Shown here: in pieces, positions 1 through 6,356 of the stretch
How positions within the stretch are numbered: position 1 is the first letter of the stretch
Layout: each line of letters starts with the position of its first letter
Assembly (NCBI GenBank): GCA_027317055.1
Contig: DAHVFK010000148.1
Location: forward strand, 1 to 7,655
Source of the DNA: Betaproteobacteria bacterium
GTDB lineage: Bacteria > Pseudomonadota > Gammaproteobacteria > Burkholderiales > SG8-39
DNA length: 7,655 nucleotides
Reading direction: 5' to 3'
Program-made: the position numbers and the translations under genes
The notes under the pieces: generated by a model
The model's input: only the letters and a program-made list of their open reading frames with translations
Told to the model about the DNA's origin: nothing
Database searches by the model: none

Positions 1-385
1 GGAATACCTCGTACACGAACTCGAGATTGGCGCCGAGCTTGGCGCGCGCGCCCTGGCGGTACGCGCCGAGGATCAGGTTCTCCTCCACCGTCAGCGTCGG
101 GAAGAGGCGCCTTCCCTCTGGCACCAGGGCGATGCCGAGGTCGACCATCTGCTGCGGATTCCTGCCCACCAGGTCGATGCGCTCGCCGTCGCGCTCCAGA
201 TAAATCGTGCCGGCGGTCGGCCGGACGATGCCCATGATGCACTTGATGAGGGTGCTCTTGCCGTTGCCATTCGAGCCCAGCAGCACCACGCCCTCGCCCT
301 GCTCTACCCGGATCGACAGGCCGTGCAGCACCCGCACCGCGCCGTAGCCGGCTTCGATCCCGTCCGCGACGAGCCTATTCGCCAA
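1..385 (-). CDS. livF: LivF-type ABC transporter ATP-binding protein, 3' end cut by window edge
   Basis: This is the first 128 residues of the second ATPase of a branched-chain amino acid/amide-type (HAAT) importer; the rest lies left of the window. It would sit on the cytoplasmic face and drive import together with the neighbouring LivG-like subunit. Visible motifs are the aromatic A-loop context AGYGAVRVLHG (residues 12-22), Walker A GSNGNGKST (37-45), and the LivF-typical VPEGRRLFPTLTVEENL stretch (88-104) in the Q-loop region. The signature, Walker B and H-loop fall outside. No ATG or GTG fits the N-terminus; the best start is TTG at 385, which overlaps the end of livG by 11 bases, with a weak GGAG about 10 bases upstream. 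The overlap implies translational coupling to livG. The family call is secure; the exact start is less so. Confidence 0.9.
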   Translation of the reverse strand, partial: MANRLVADGIEAGYGAVRVLHGLSIRVEQGEGVVLLGSNGNGKSTLIKCIMGIVRPTAGTIYLERDGERIDLVGRNPQQMVDLGIALVPEGRRLFPTLTVEENLILGAYRQGARAKLGANLEFVYEVF

Positions 386-1100
386 GGTAGGCCCGCTCCA
401 CCAGTGGGTTGCGCACGATCTCCTCGGGTGTGCCCTCGGCGATCTTTTGCCCGGCGTCGAGCACGACGACGCGCTCGGAGAAGCGCATCACGGCGCGCAT
501 GATGTGCTCGATCATGATCACCGCGACCCCGCGCCGGTTGAGCGCGAGCAGGATCTCGAGGATCTCGTCCACTTCCGCGCTCGACAGTCCAGCCATCGCC
601 TCGTCCGAGACCAGCAGCCGAGGCTTCGCGGCCAGCGCGCGCGCGAGCTCCAGCTTGCGCATGTCGACCTGGGTCAGCCCGGCGGAATTCTCGTGCGCGC
701 GTCCTTTGAGGCCGATCTGCTCCAGCACGTCCATCGCCTCGTCCGTAATTCGCCGGTGTTCGGAGCGAGACCAGGCCGCGTACTCGAGCGGCACGCGCAG
801 GTTCTCGAGCACCGACATGCTGCGGAAGGGCTTGGGGATCTGGAAGCTGCGCGCGACGCCCAGGCGCGCGCGCTGATACGCCGGCATACGCGTGATGTTG
901 CGCCCCTCGAACTCGATTGAGCCCTCGTCGTTGAACAGCGCACCCGAGATGCAGTTGATGAGCGTCGTCTTGCCCGAGCCGTTCGGTCCGATCAGCCCCA
1001 GGCGCTCGCCTGCATTGACGTGCAGGTCGACGTTCTGCAGCGCGATGAAGCCGCCGAAACGCTTGGTGATGCCGCCTGCCGTCAGCACCGGCACGGTCAT
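375..1100 (-). CDS. livG: LivG-type ABC transporter ATP-binding protein
   Basis: A 241-residue ATPase of a HAAT-type importer, paired with the LivF-like subunit downstream. Visible: Walker A GPNGSGKTT (residues 38-46), Q-loop RSFQIPKPF (Q87), Walker B ending in DE (166-167), and H-loop histidine in MIEH (H199). The C-terminus GTPEEIVRNPLVERAYLG is typical of LivG. Two motifs differ from the textbook form: the signature, usually LSYGQ or LSGGQ, reads LTQVD (142-146), and Walker B continues DEAMAGLS instead of DEPAAGL, with Ser165 in a usually hydrophobic position. A LivG subgroup with DEVMAGL-type Walker B is known to me from memory, so this may be a family variant and not decay. The start ATG overlaps the livM stop as ATGA, with a GAGG 8 bases upstream inside livM. 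The same frame stays open far upstream through livM, but no start there makes a LivG N-terminus. Confidence 0.94.
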   Translation of the reverse strand: MTVPVLTAGGITKRFGGFIALQNVDLHVNAGERLGLIGPNGSGKTTLINCISGALFNDEGSIEFEGRNITRMPAYQRARLGVARSFQIPKPFRSMSVLENLRVPLEYAAWSRSEHRRITDEAMDVLEQIGLKGRAHENSAGLTQVDMRKLELARALAAKPRLLVSDEAMAGLSSAEVDEILEILLALNRRGVAVIMIEHIMRAVMRFSERVVVLDAGQKIAEGTPEEIVRNPLVERAYLGE

Positions 1101-2047
1101 CGCGCGCGCCTCGCCCGGAACTTTTGCACCAGGCCGACGATGCCCTGGGGCGCCATGCTGATGAACACGACCAGCATGATGCCGACGAACAGCACGTTGA
1201 GCTCGGAGGATACGGTGACCGTGATCACCTGCTGCGCCGTGCCGACAAGCAGGGCGCCGATCACCGGGCCGATCCAGTGCGCGGTGCCGCCGATCATCGG
1301 CATCGCGATCGCGTTCACCGCGACGAACAGGCTGAAGGCCGAGGCCGGATCGACGAACGTCACGAAGTAGGGGTAGGGCGCGCCCGCCACCCCCATCATC
1401 GCCCCCATGATGGTCGCCGAGATCAGCTTGAGCTTGAGCGTGGGCACGCCCGCGCACTCCGCGGCGACCTCGTCGTCGCGGATCGCGGCGAGGCCCCGCC
1501 CGAGGCGCGAGGCATTGAGCGCGCGCGAAATGGCGATCGAGCCCAGAGTGAGCAGCAGCATCAGCACGAACAGCATTTCGATGTAGCTGTTGAACCACAA
1601 GTGGCTGTCGGGAGTGAGGATGTAGGCGCCGCGCGCGCCGCCGACGTAGGCCCAGTTGTTCATCAGGGTCTCGAACACGATCGCCATGGCCAGGGTGGCA
1701 ATCGAAAAATACACTCCCTTCAGGCGCAGGGTGAGGTAGCCCAGCCCCAGGCCGATGAGCCCGCAAACCAGCGCGGCGGCCATGATCATGATCGGCAGCG
1801 GAAAATCCTGGCCGAACGCTTTGCCGAGGGCGATGCTGGTGTACGCGCCCACTGCGAAGAATCCGGCGCTGCCGAAATTCACGTAGCCGGTAAAGCCCCC
1901 GAGGATGTTCCACGCCACCGCCATGACGGTGCCCTGCAGGATTACGTATAGCGCGTTGAAGTAGTAATCGTTGTCGATGAAATGCGTCAGCAGCAGGCCG
2001 GCGACGAGCGCGGCGACCATCGAGAGCCAGAAGGCGCGGCCTTTCAT
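1097..2047 (-). CDS. livM: LivM-type ABC transporter permease
   Basis: A 316-residue inner-membrane permease of the BPD_transp_2 (PF02653) family, forming the translocation channel with the LivH-like protein. The N-terminus has a Lys/Arg start followed by a hydrophobic helix (about 7-23), and further helices follow throughout. Family marks: WNILGGFTGYVNFGSAGFF (46-64), the cytoplasmic coupling loop GRGLAAIRDDEVAAE (183-197) that contacts the ATPase, and MIGGTAHWIGPVIGALL (251-267) near the C-terminus. The last residues are basic (RARRAR), as expected for a cytoplasmic tail. Its ATG directly follows the livH stop with no gap (TAGATG), and its stop overlaps livG by four bases, so the three subunits are very probably co-translated. 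Length is in the usual 300-350 range. Nothing in it tells which substrate is carried. Confidence 0.94.
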   Translation of the reverse strand: MKGRAFWLSMVAALVAGLLLTHFIDNDYYFNALYVILQGTVMAVAWNILGGFTGYVNFGSAGFFAVGAYTSIALGKAFGQDFPLPIMIMAAALVCGLIGLGLGYLTLRLKGVYFSIATLAMAIVFETLMNNWAYVGGARGAYILTPDSHLWFNSYIEMLFVLMLLLTLGSIAISRALNASRLGRGLAAIRDDEVAAECAGVPTLKLKLISATIMGAMMGVAGAPYPYFVTFVDPASAFSLFVAVNAIAMPMIGGTAHWIGPVIGALLVGTAQQVITVTVSSELNVLFVGIMLVVFISMAPQGIVGLVQKFRARRAR

Positions 2048-2923
2048 CTACTTTCTTCCGAACAGCCCGGACGGGCGCAGCGCGAGCGTGAGCAGCAGAA
2101 CGCCGAAAGACACCGCAGGCGACCAGGACGGTCCCATGAAGGTCGCGACCATGGTCTCCACCACGCCAATGAGCAGCGCCGCGATCGCCATCCCCGGGAT
2201 GCTGCCCATGCCGCCCAGCACCACGATGGCGAACGCGCGGCCGATGTACTGGCGTCCGAGCGAGGGCTCGACCGGGCCGATGATGATCAGCAGCGAGCCG
2301 GCGATCGCGGTGGTGGCGATCGCCAGCCCGAAAGCGAACTGCTTGATCTTCACCGGGTCGGCGCCCATCAACTGCAGCGCGAGGCGGTCCTGCGCCACGG
2401 CGAGAATCGCGCGACCCATGAAGGTGCGCGAAAGGTAAAGGTAGATTCCGGCCGTCAGCGCGGCGGCGACGCCGAACGGCACCAGCATCCGGTATGGCAG
2501 CCCGACGAACCCGATGTCGATGCTCTGGCCGATGTAGGGCGCGCTCACCAGGCGGTAGTCGACGCCGTACGCCATGATGAGCAGCACCTCGATGATGAAC
2601 ATCAGGCCGAAAAAGAACGCGAGGCCCGAAAGCGACTCCTGTCCGGTGCGCTCGAACGCAGCATAGTAGACGCGGTAGATCGCAATGCCGACGAAAAAGA
2701 ACAGCGGCGCCATCAGCAGGCCGATCAGCACCGGGTCGAGCCCGAACTCGCTGTTCAGGATGTAGGCGGCGTAGGAGCCTGCGACGACGAACGCCGGGTG
2801 GGCGATATTGACGATGTCGAGCTGGCCGAAGGTGATGGCCAGCCCGATCGACACGGCGGCGTAGAAGCCGCCGAGCAAGAGCCCTGCGACGATGGCGTTG
2901 GCGAAAAGGTCAACCGACAGCAC
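2048..2923 (-). CDS. livH: LivH-type ABC transporter permease
   Basis: A 291-residue inner-membrane permease of the same PF02653 family, partner of LivM. The N-terminal family block is clear: GLLLGGFYAAVSIGLAITFG (14-33), then LDIVNIAHPAFVVAGSYAAY (35-54). LivH proteins usually have AHG at the third residue of AHP, a small deviation. The coupling loop is TFMGRAILAVAQDRLALQLMG (around 167-187), followed by VVLGGMGSIPGMAIAALLIG (234-253) and a C-terminal LRPSGLFGRK, which is very typical of LivH. The start is GTG at 2923, chosen because it gives the usual short N-terminus before the first helix; no better ATG exists. Only 27 bases separate it from the binding-protein stop and no strong Shine-Dalgarno is seen, which suggests readthrough coupling from the upstream gene. 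Confidence 0.93.
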   Translation of the reverse strand: MLSVDLFANAIVAGLLLGGFYAAVSIGLAITFGQLDIVNIAHPAFVVAGSYAAYILNSEFGLDPVLIGLLMAPLFFFVGIAIYRVYYAAFERTGQESLSGLAFFFGLMFIIEVLLIMAYGVDYRLVSAPYIGQSIDIGFVGLPYRMLVPFGVAAALTAGIYLYLSRTFMGRAILAVAQDRLALQLMGADPVKIKQFAFGLAIATTAIAGSLLIIIGPVEPSLGRQYIGRAFAIVVLGGMGSIPGMAIAALLIGVVETMVATFMGPSWSPAVSFGVLLLTLALRPSGLFGRK

Positions 2924-2950
2924 CGTCGCGCGGGCTCGTGCAGGCGCGGG

Positions 2951-4216
2951 TTACTTCGCGTACGGGTAGACTATGTCTCCCGACTTCCATTGCTTGGGAT
3001 AGAGCACCACGCGCGAGCCGACCTGCGCGAACTGCTCCAGGTTGTCCGGCTTGATGTTGCGGAACTGGACCTGGAGCACGCGGGTCGTGGCCCACTCGCC
3101 GTTCTTGCCGAACTTGACGTCGCCGACCACGGTCTTGAAGGTGGTCTTGTGCATGTACGCGGCGAGCTTGCTCTGGTCGAGGCTCTTGGTCGCTTCCACT
3201 GCTTGACCGAGCACCTCCAGGTAGGCATAGGCGTAGGGCGGCAGGTAGTGACCCAGCGGGTCGACGCCCTTGCCCTTGGCCGCCTCCTGGTACTTCTTCA
3301 GGAACTCCTCGATTCCAGGGAAGTTGAGCGTTGGCGCGGGGACCCAGAAGTCGTAATTGACGATGTTGTCCAGCAGCGGGCCTAGGTTCTGCTGGATCGC
3401 TGCGAATTGCAGCCCGACCAGGCAGCCGCCGAGCATCTTCGCCTTCAGGCCGACCTCGTGCGCCGCCTTCACTATGCCCACCGACTGCGGCGGGTAGCTC
3501 GCTACGTAGATGACCTCGGCGCCAGTCGCCTGGATGGCGCGCACGATAGGCGTGTAGTCGGTGGTTGACGGCGGAAAGGTCTTGTCGTAGATGATTTTGA
3601 AGCCCATCTTCTTGGCGTTGGCGCGCGCGCCCGCGGCGGCGTTCAGCGCGAACTCGGCGTCCGCGGCGATGATCGCCACTGTCTTCGGCTTCGGATTCTG
3701 CTCCGCTGCAAGCTGGAAAAAGCCCCGCGACCAGTCGATCTTCGGCACCGGGCCCGCCGGCATGATCTGGAAGTAGCGGTTGTAATTGAATTGATCGTTG
3801 ACCGCCAGGCCGAACAGTGACGGGAACACCAGCTTCTTGCGCATGATGATCGGCATCGCCGGCGCGATCTCGTTGGTGCCGTAGCTCGACACCACCAGGT
3901 CGACCTTGTCGACGTCGAGCAGCTTGGTGTAGATCCCCGGTACGGTGGCCGGATTGGTGGCGTCGTCGTAGTAGACGAATTGCACCGGCCGGCCGAGCAG
4001 CCCGGCTTTCTTGTTGATGTCGTCGCGCCAGATCTCCATCGCGATCAACGCCGCCTTGCCGGCGCCCGCGAGGCCGCCGGTGAGCGCCATGCTGAAGCCG
4101 ATCTTGATCGGCTCTGCGGCCTGCGCCGCGAATGAAACGAGTGCGCCGGACGCCGCCGCCAGGGCGATCACACCCGAGGCCAGCGTGGCACGCATGAATG
4201 AACGACGCTTGATCAT
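2951..4216 (-). CDS. Periplasmic ligand-binding protein of HAAT-type ABC importer (LivK-like)
   Basis: A 421-residue substrate-binding protein of the type I periplasmic fold (Peripla_BP_6, PF13458), which captures the ligand for the LivHMGF subunits. Residues 1-33 are a signal peptide: KRRSFMR (3-9), a hydrophobic core, and AQA before AEP, giving cleavage near residue 33. KRRSFMR resembles a twin-arginine (Tat) motif; there is no lipobox Cys, so the product should be soluble. The mature start PIKIGFSMALTGGLAGAGKA (36-55) is the canonical LivK-like opening, and the stretch AMEIWRDDINKKAGLLGRPV (59-78) matches the family. The ligand pocket is not diagnostic; amino acids, amides, urea or aromatic acids are all possible. 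The ATG at 4216 is chosen over an in-frame TTG at 4309 because it has an AGGAGGA site 7 bases upstream and begins the signal peptide properly. Confidence 0.92.
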   Translation of the reverse strand: MIKRRSFMRATLASGVIALAAASGALVSFAAQAAEPIKIGFSMALTGGLAGAGKAALIAMEIWRDDINKKAGLLGRPVQFVYYDDATNPATVPGIYTKLLDVDKVDLVVSSYGTNEIAPAMPIIMRKKLVFPSLFGLAVNDQFNYNRYFQIMPAGPVPKIDWSRGFFQLAAEQNPKPKTVAIIAADAEFALNAAAGARANAKKMGFKIIYDKTFPPSTTDYTPIVRAIQATGAEVIYVASYPPQSVGIVKAAHEVGLKAKMLGGCLVGLQFAAIQQNLGPLLDNIVNYDFWVPAPTLNFPGIEEFLKKYQEAAKGKGVDPLGHYLPPYAYAYLEVLGQAVEATKSLDQSKLAAYMHKTTFKTVVGDVKFGKNGEWATTRVLQVQFRNIKPDNLEQFAQVGSRVVLYPKQWKSGDIVYPYAK

Positions 4217-4223
4217 TTCCGAG

Positions 4224-4230
4224 TCCTCCT
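4224..4230 (-). promoter_or_regulatory. Shine-Dalgarno site of the binding-protein gene
   Basis: On the minus strand this reads AGGAGGA, 7 bases before the ATG at 4216. It is much stronger than the sites of the other transporter genes, fitting the high expression usual for periplasmic binding proteins, and it decides the start against the longer in-frame extension to 4309. Confidence 0.85.
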
Positions 4231-4240
4231 CTCCAATGTG

Positions 4241-4276
4241 GTCACTGCAGTAGTGACTGCAGTGGTGACTACAGCT
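4241..4276. repeat. Three 12-base tandem repeats in the leader of the binding-protein gene
   Basis: Three consecutive units read GTCACTGCAGTA (4241-4252), GTGACTGCAGTG (4253-4264) and GTGACTACAGCT (4265-4276). Units 1 and 2 differ at two positions. The set also contains an exact inverted repeat: CACTGCAG (4243-4250) and CTGCAGTG (4257-4264) around a 6-base loop. It lies 10 bases upstream of the Shine-Dalgarno site, inside the 108-base gap between the hydrolase and the binding-protein gene. Possible roles are operator sites for a regulator or an mRNA leader hairpin; the sequence alone does not decide. The repeat is certain, its function is not known. Confidence 0.85.
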
Positions 4277-4324
4277 GTCCTCTATTCGTGCCGCACGGGA
4301 CTTGCGCAAAAGTGTAGCAGCAAT

Positions 4325-5206
4325 TCAGCAATCCTGGGTCAGGTACCAGTCAAGAATCTGCTCCCCGGTCCAGAGCACGACCCCGGGCCTGGCCTGGATG
4401 TGCTGGTAAAGCTTCTCCAGCCAGCCGATGCGGTGCGGCACGCCCGTGATGTAGGGGTGCACGCTGATTGCCATCACGCGGGTGATGGTCTCGCTTTCCT
4501 CGTAAAGCCGGTCGAACTGCGCTGCGCCGCGCCGGAACAATTCGTCCGCGCCGTGGTGCTGCAGCGCCATCATCGGAATATCGTTCACCTCCAGCGTGTA
4601 GGGCACCGACACGATGTGACCTTTGGAAGTTCGGATCTTCACCGGCTGGTCGTCTAGCACCCAGTCGGCGACGTACTCGAGGCCCTCTTCGTGCAGGATG
4701 TCGATCGTGTCGTAGGTCTCGGTCAGGCCCGGGCTTTCCCAGCCGCGCGGCGGCTTGCCCGTGAAAGAGCGGATCACCTCGATCGTGTCGCGGATCGCCT
4801 GGCGCTGGTCGGTCAGGCTGTGCATCGGACCCTGCAGGTAGCCGTGCCCCATAAATTCCCAGTTCGCCTCGCGCGCGGCTTCGGCGATGCGCGGGTAGCT
4901 CTTGAGCACGGAGCCGTTGACCGCCATGGTCGGAGTCACCTTGCAGCGCGCCAGGGTGTCGACGAAGCGCCAGAACCCGACCCGCATGCCGTACTCGTGC
5001 CAGGCCCAGTTCGGCAGGTCGGGCTGCAGCGGCTGGCCCATCGGCGGCGGCAGCACGGTGCGCGGCATGTTGCGCTCGATCGACCATTCCTCGACGTTGA
5101 CGATGGTCCACACCGCCATGCGCGCGCCGCCGGGCAGCCTGAGCGGCGGGCGGTCGACGATCGCCGAGTACGGAACCCGCTCGCGCGGCAGCTTGCCTTG
5201 CGCCAT
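4325..5206 (-). CDS. Polysaccharide deacetylase-family (NodB fold, PuuE-like) hydrolase
   Basis: A 293-residue cytoplasmic hydrolase of the CE4/NodB superfamily (COG0726), in the PuuE-like branch that includes metal-independent allantoinase. No signal peptide is seen, arguing against a cell-wall polysaccharide substrate. The usual N-terminal T-D-D motif is replaced by NVEEW (37-41), echoing the N-x-E-E form I recall for PuuE. Other landmarks: WEFMGHGYLQGPMH (116-129, H121 and H129), GWESPGLTETYDTIDILHEEG (around 155-175, the arm with the SPG core), YVADWVLDDQP (178-188), and SVHPYITGVPHRIGWLEKL (248-266) with H250, the terminal catalytic-side motif. PuuE itself is somewhat longer, about 300 residues. 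A likely reaction is hydrolysis of an amide, imide or ureide C-N bond, but this is inference. The start ATG lies 2 bases after the monooxygenase stop and has AGGAG at 7 bases. Confidence 0.85.
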   Translation of the reverse strand: MAQGKLPRERVPYSAIVDRPPLRLPGGARMAVWTIVNVEEWSIERNMPRTVLPPPMGQPLQPDLPNWAWHEYGMRVGFWRFVDTLARCKVTPTMAVNGSVLKSYPRIAEAAREANWEFMGHGYLQGPMHSLTDQRQAIRDTIEVIRSFTGKPPRGWESPGLTETYDTIDILHEEGLEYVADWVLDDQPVKIRTSKGHIVSVPYTLEVNDIPMMALQHHGADELFRRGAAQFDRLYEESETITRVMAISVHPYITGVPHRIGWLEKLYQHIQARPGVVLWTGEQILDWYLTQDC

Positions 5207-5208
5207 CG

Positions 5209-6297
5209 TCAAGCTCCTGTCGCGCGGTTGACCGCGGGCATCACTTTCTCCGCCATCAGCTCCATCGAGCGGCGCGCGAGCTTCGCGTCGACCCAGTCGA
5301 TGCCGCAGTACAGCAAGGTGCCGAAATCGCCTGTCGTTGCGCGCAAGGCGAGCAACTCCTCGGTCACCTGGTCCGGCGTACCCGCGATCACCAGGTCGTC
5401 GACCACGGTGTCGAGCGTCACCTGCTCGTCGGGCGTGTCCTTGGAGGGCTTGAACAGGTTGATGCGACCGGCGCGCTTGAGCTTGATGAACAGCTGCTGG
5501 TAGTAGAAGCGGTAGGGACTGCGAGCGCCGAAACCGTATTCGCGCGCGGTGGCCGCGTCGTCGGCGACGAACACGGTCTTCGCCACGCGCCAGTTGACCG
5601 GCTCGGCCCTGCGCCCCGCCGCGGCGCAGCCCTCGGCGTACTTCGGCCAGTGCGACTTGACCCACTGCGGCAGCAGGAAGTTGGCCGAGATCGGGTCCCA
5701 GCCGCGCTTGGCGGCCTCGGCGACGCCCTTCGAAAAGGGCTCGACCGCCGTGACGACGATGGGCGGATGCGGCTTCTGGTAGGGCTTCGGGATGATTCCC
5801 TGGCCGATCTCGGGGATCATGGTCTTCTCGGTCGAGATGTTCCAGAACCGGCCCTTGAGGTCGTACGGAGGCCCGCCGGTCCAGATCGCGATCATGTGGT
5901 CGATACATTCGACGAACATGGCGGTGCGGTCCGCGCCCATGTTGCCGAAGACCTCCCAGTCCGAAGGCAACCCGCCCGGGCTGATGCCGACGATGAGGCG
6001 GCCTTCGAGCATGTTGTCGAGCATCGACACGGTGGCCGCGAGCTGGGCCGGGTGGCCATTGGGCAGGTTGAGGGTGCCGGTGCCGAGCCGGATCTGCTTG
6101 GTGTCATGCGCCAGGCTGGCGAGGAAGGTGGCGCAGCTGGTGACCGACTCCGCGACGTCGGTGACGTGCTCGCCGACGAACGCCTCGCAATAGCCGAGCC
6201 GGTCGGCAAGCAGGATCGCCTCGCGGTCCTCCTTCAGGGTCTCGACGTAATTGCGCTGCGGCGGATGCAGCGGCATGGTGAAATAGCCGAGTTTCAT
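5209..6297 (-). CDS. LLM-class (luciferase-like) flavin-dependent monooxygenase
   Basis: A 362-residue enzyme of the bacterial luciferase-like family (PF00296, TIM barrel), using reduced flavin (FMN, or possibly F420) and O2. The opening MKLGYFTMPLHPP (1-13) is characteristic of the long LLM monooxygenases. Further marks are GYCEAFVGEH (35-44), IRLGTGTLNLPNGHPAQLAA (69-88), and LDNMLEGRLIVGISPGGLPS (93-112), the flavin and active-site face of the barrel. The C-terminal GTPDQVTEELLALRATTGDF is the usual 'GTPEQV' element. The family includes RutA, NtaA and limonene-type oxygenases, so substrate cannot be named. It is the first gene of the leftward operon and pairs with the PuuE-like hydrolase. 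A reductase partner is not in the window. The start is fixed by the family N-terminus; the only purine run, AAAGGA, abuts the ATG with no spacing, an unusual arrangement. Confidence 0.9.
   Translation of the reverse strand: MKLGYFTMPLHPPQRNYVETLKEDREAILLADRLGYCEAFVGEHVTDVAESVTSCATFLASLAHDTKQIRLGTGTLNLPNGHPAQLAATVSMLDNMLEGRLIVGISPGGLPSDWEVFGNMGADRTAMFVECIDHMIAIWTGGPPYDLKGRFWNISTEKTMIPEIGQGIIPKPYQKPHPPIVVTAVEPFSKGVAEAAKRGWDPISANFLLPQWVKSHWPKYAEGCAAAGRRAEPVNWRVAKTVFVADDAATAREYGFGARSPYRFYYQQLFIKLKRAGRINLFKPSKDTPDEQVTLDTVVDDLVIAGTPDQVTEELLALRATTGDFGTLLYCGIDWVDAKLARRSMELMAEKVMPAVNRATGA
5214..5218 (-). promoter_or_regulatory. Shine-Dalgarno site of the hydrolase gene, inside the monooxygenase gene
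   Basis: AGGAG on the minus strand, 7 bases before the ATG at 5206, lies within the last codons of the monooxygenase gene. Together with the 2-base gap this indicates that the two enzymes are translated as a coupled pair. Confidence 0.75.
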
Positions 6298-6356
6298 TCC
6301 TTTGCCGTCGGGGTTGTTGCGGCTCGCCGCTGATGATCAGGCGATAATCTACACGT
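6298..6356. promoter_or_regulatory. Divergent promoter region between monooxygenase and TetR regulator
   Basis: All outward control of both operons must lie in or near these 59 bases. Rightward, GATAAT (6343-6348) matches the -10 consensus at five of six bases and ends only 8 bases before the regulator's ATG; no Shine-Dalgarno is present, so its transcript could be leaderless. No good -35 is seen for it. Leftward, TAGATT (minus strand, 6346-6351) with TTGCGC (6370-6375) at 18-base spacing is a weak candidate. The two -10 elements overlap, so one bound repressor could shut both directions. Confidence 0.5.
6330..6340. promoter_or_regulatory. Short palindrome, candidate operator half-set
   Basis: CTGAT-G-ATCAG is an exact 5-base inverted repeat with a 1-base centre, just upstream of the GATAAT element. 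TetR-family regulators often bind palindromes in the divergent region beside their own gene. The palindrome is short and could be chance, so this is a suggestion only. Confidence 0.3.

Larger units (their letters stand above)
4217..4324 (-). promoter_or_regulatory. 108-base gap, possible internal promoter/leader for transporter genes
   Basis: This gap divides the enzyme pair from the transporter genes. It holds the tandem repeats, the Shine-Dalgarno site, and a short inverted repeat CGTGC-C-GCACG at 4287-4297. No T-run follows that repeat, so it is not a convincing terminator. A poor promoter-like pair, TTGCGC and AATAGA on the minus strand with 17 bases between, can be found just upstream of the repeats, each matching consensus at only three of six bases. 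The gap could therefore carry its own promoter or simply be a long leader within one operon. Confidence 0.35.

Noticed and set aside
1101..1913. Long upstream extension of the livG frame through livM
   Set aside because: The extension is low-complexity Arg/His/Gly-rich translation of livM in another frame; the true LivG N-terminus begins at the ATG at 1100, which overlaps the livM stop as ATGA.
1982..3385. Long open frame (467 codons) on the plus strand opposite livH and the binding-protein gene
   Set aside because: Composition is Arg/His/Asp/Glu-rich with no domain, as expected from the antisense of GC-rich coding DNA; the opposite strand encodes clear family proteins across the same stretch.
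4287..4297. Inverted repeat CGTGC-C-GCACG as a terminator between the enzyme and transporter genes
   Set aside because: The loop is too small and no T-run follows on either strand, so intrinsic termination is not supported.
4217..4309. N-terminal extension of the binding protein from an in-frame TTG, encoding a CSHH/CSHY/CSDH repeat
   Set aside because: The peptide repeat is only the translation of the 12-base DNA repeats. The start would be TTG without a ribosome site and would bury the signal peptide, whereas the ATG at 4216 has AGGAGGA at proper distance.
5207..5908. Upstream extension of the hydrolase frame into the monooxygenase gene
   Set aside because: It is a shadow of the monooxygenase; the hydrolase start at 5206 has its own AGGAG site and gives the family length.
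5650..6333. Plus-strand open frame of 227 codons opposite the monooxygenase
   Set aside because: No recognisable domain or ribosome site; composition is typical antisense shadow of a GC-rich gene.
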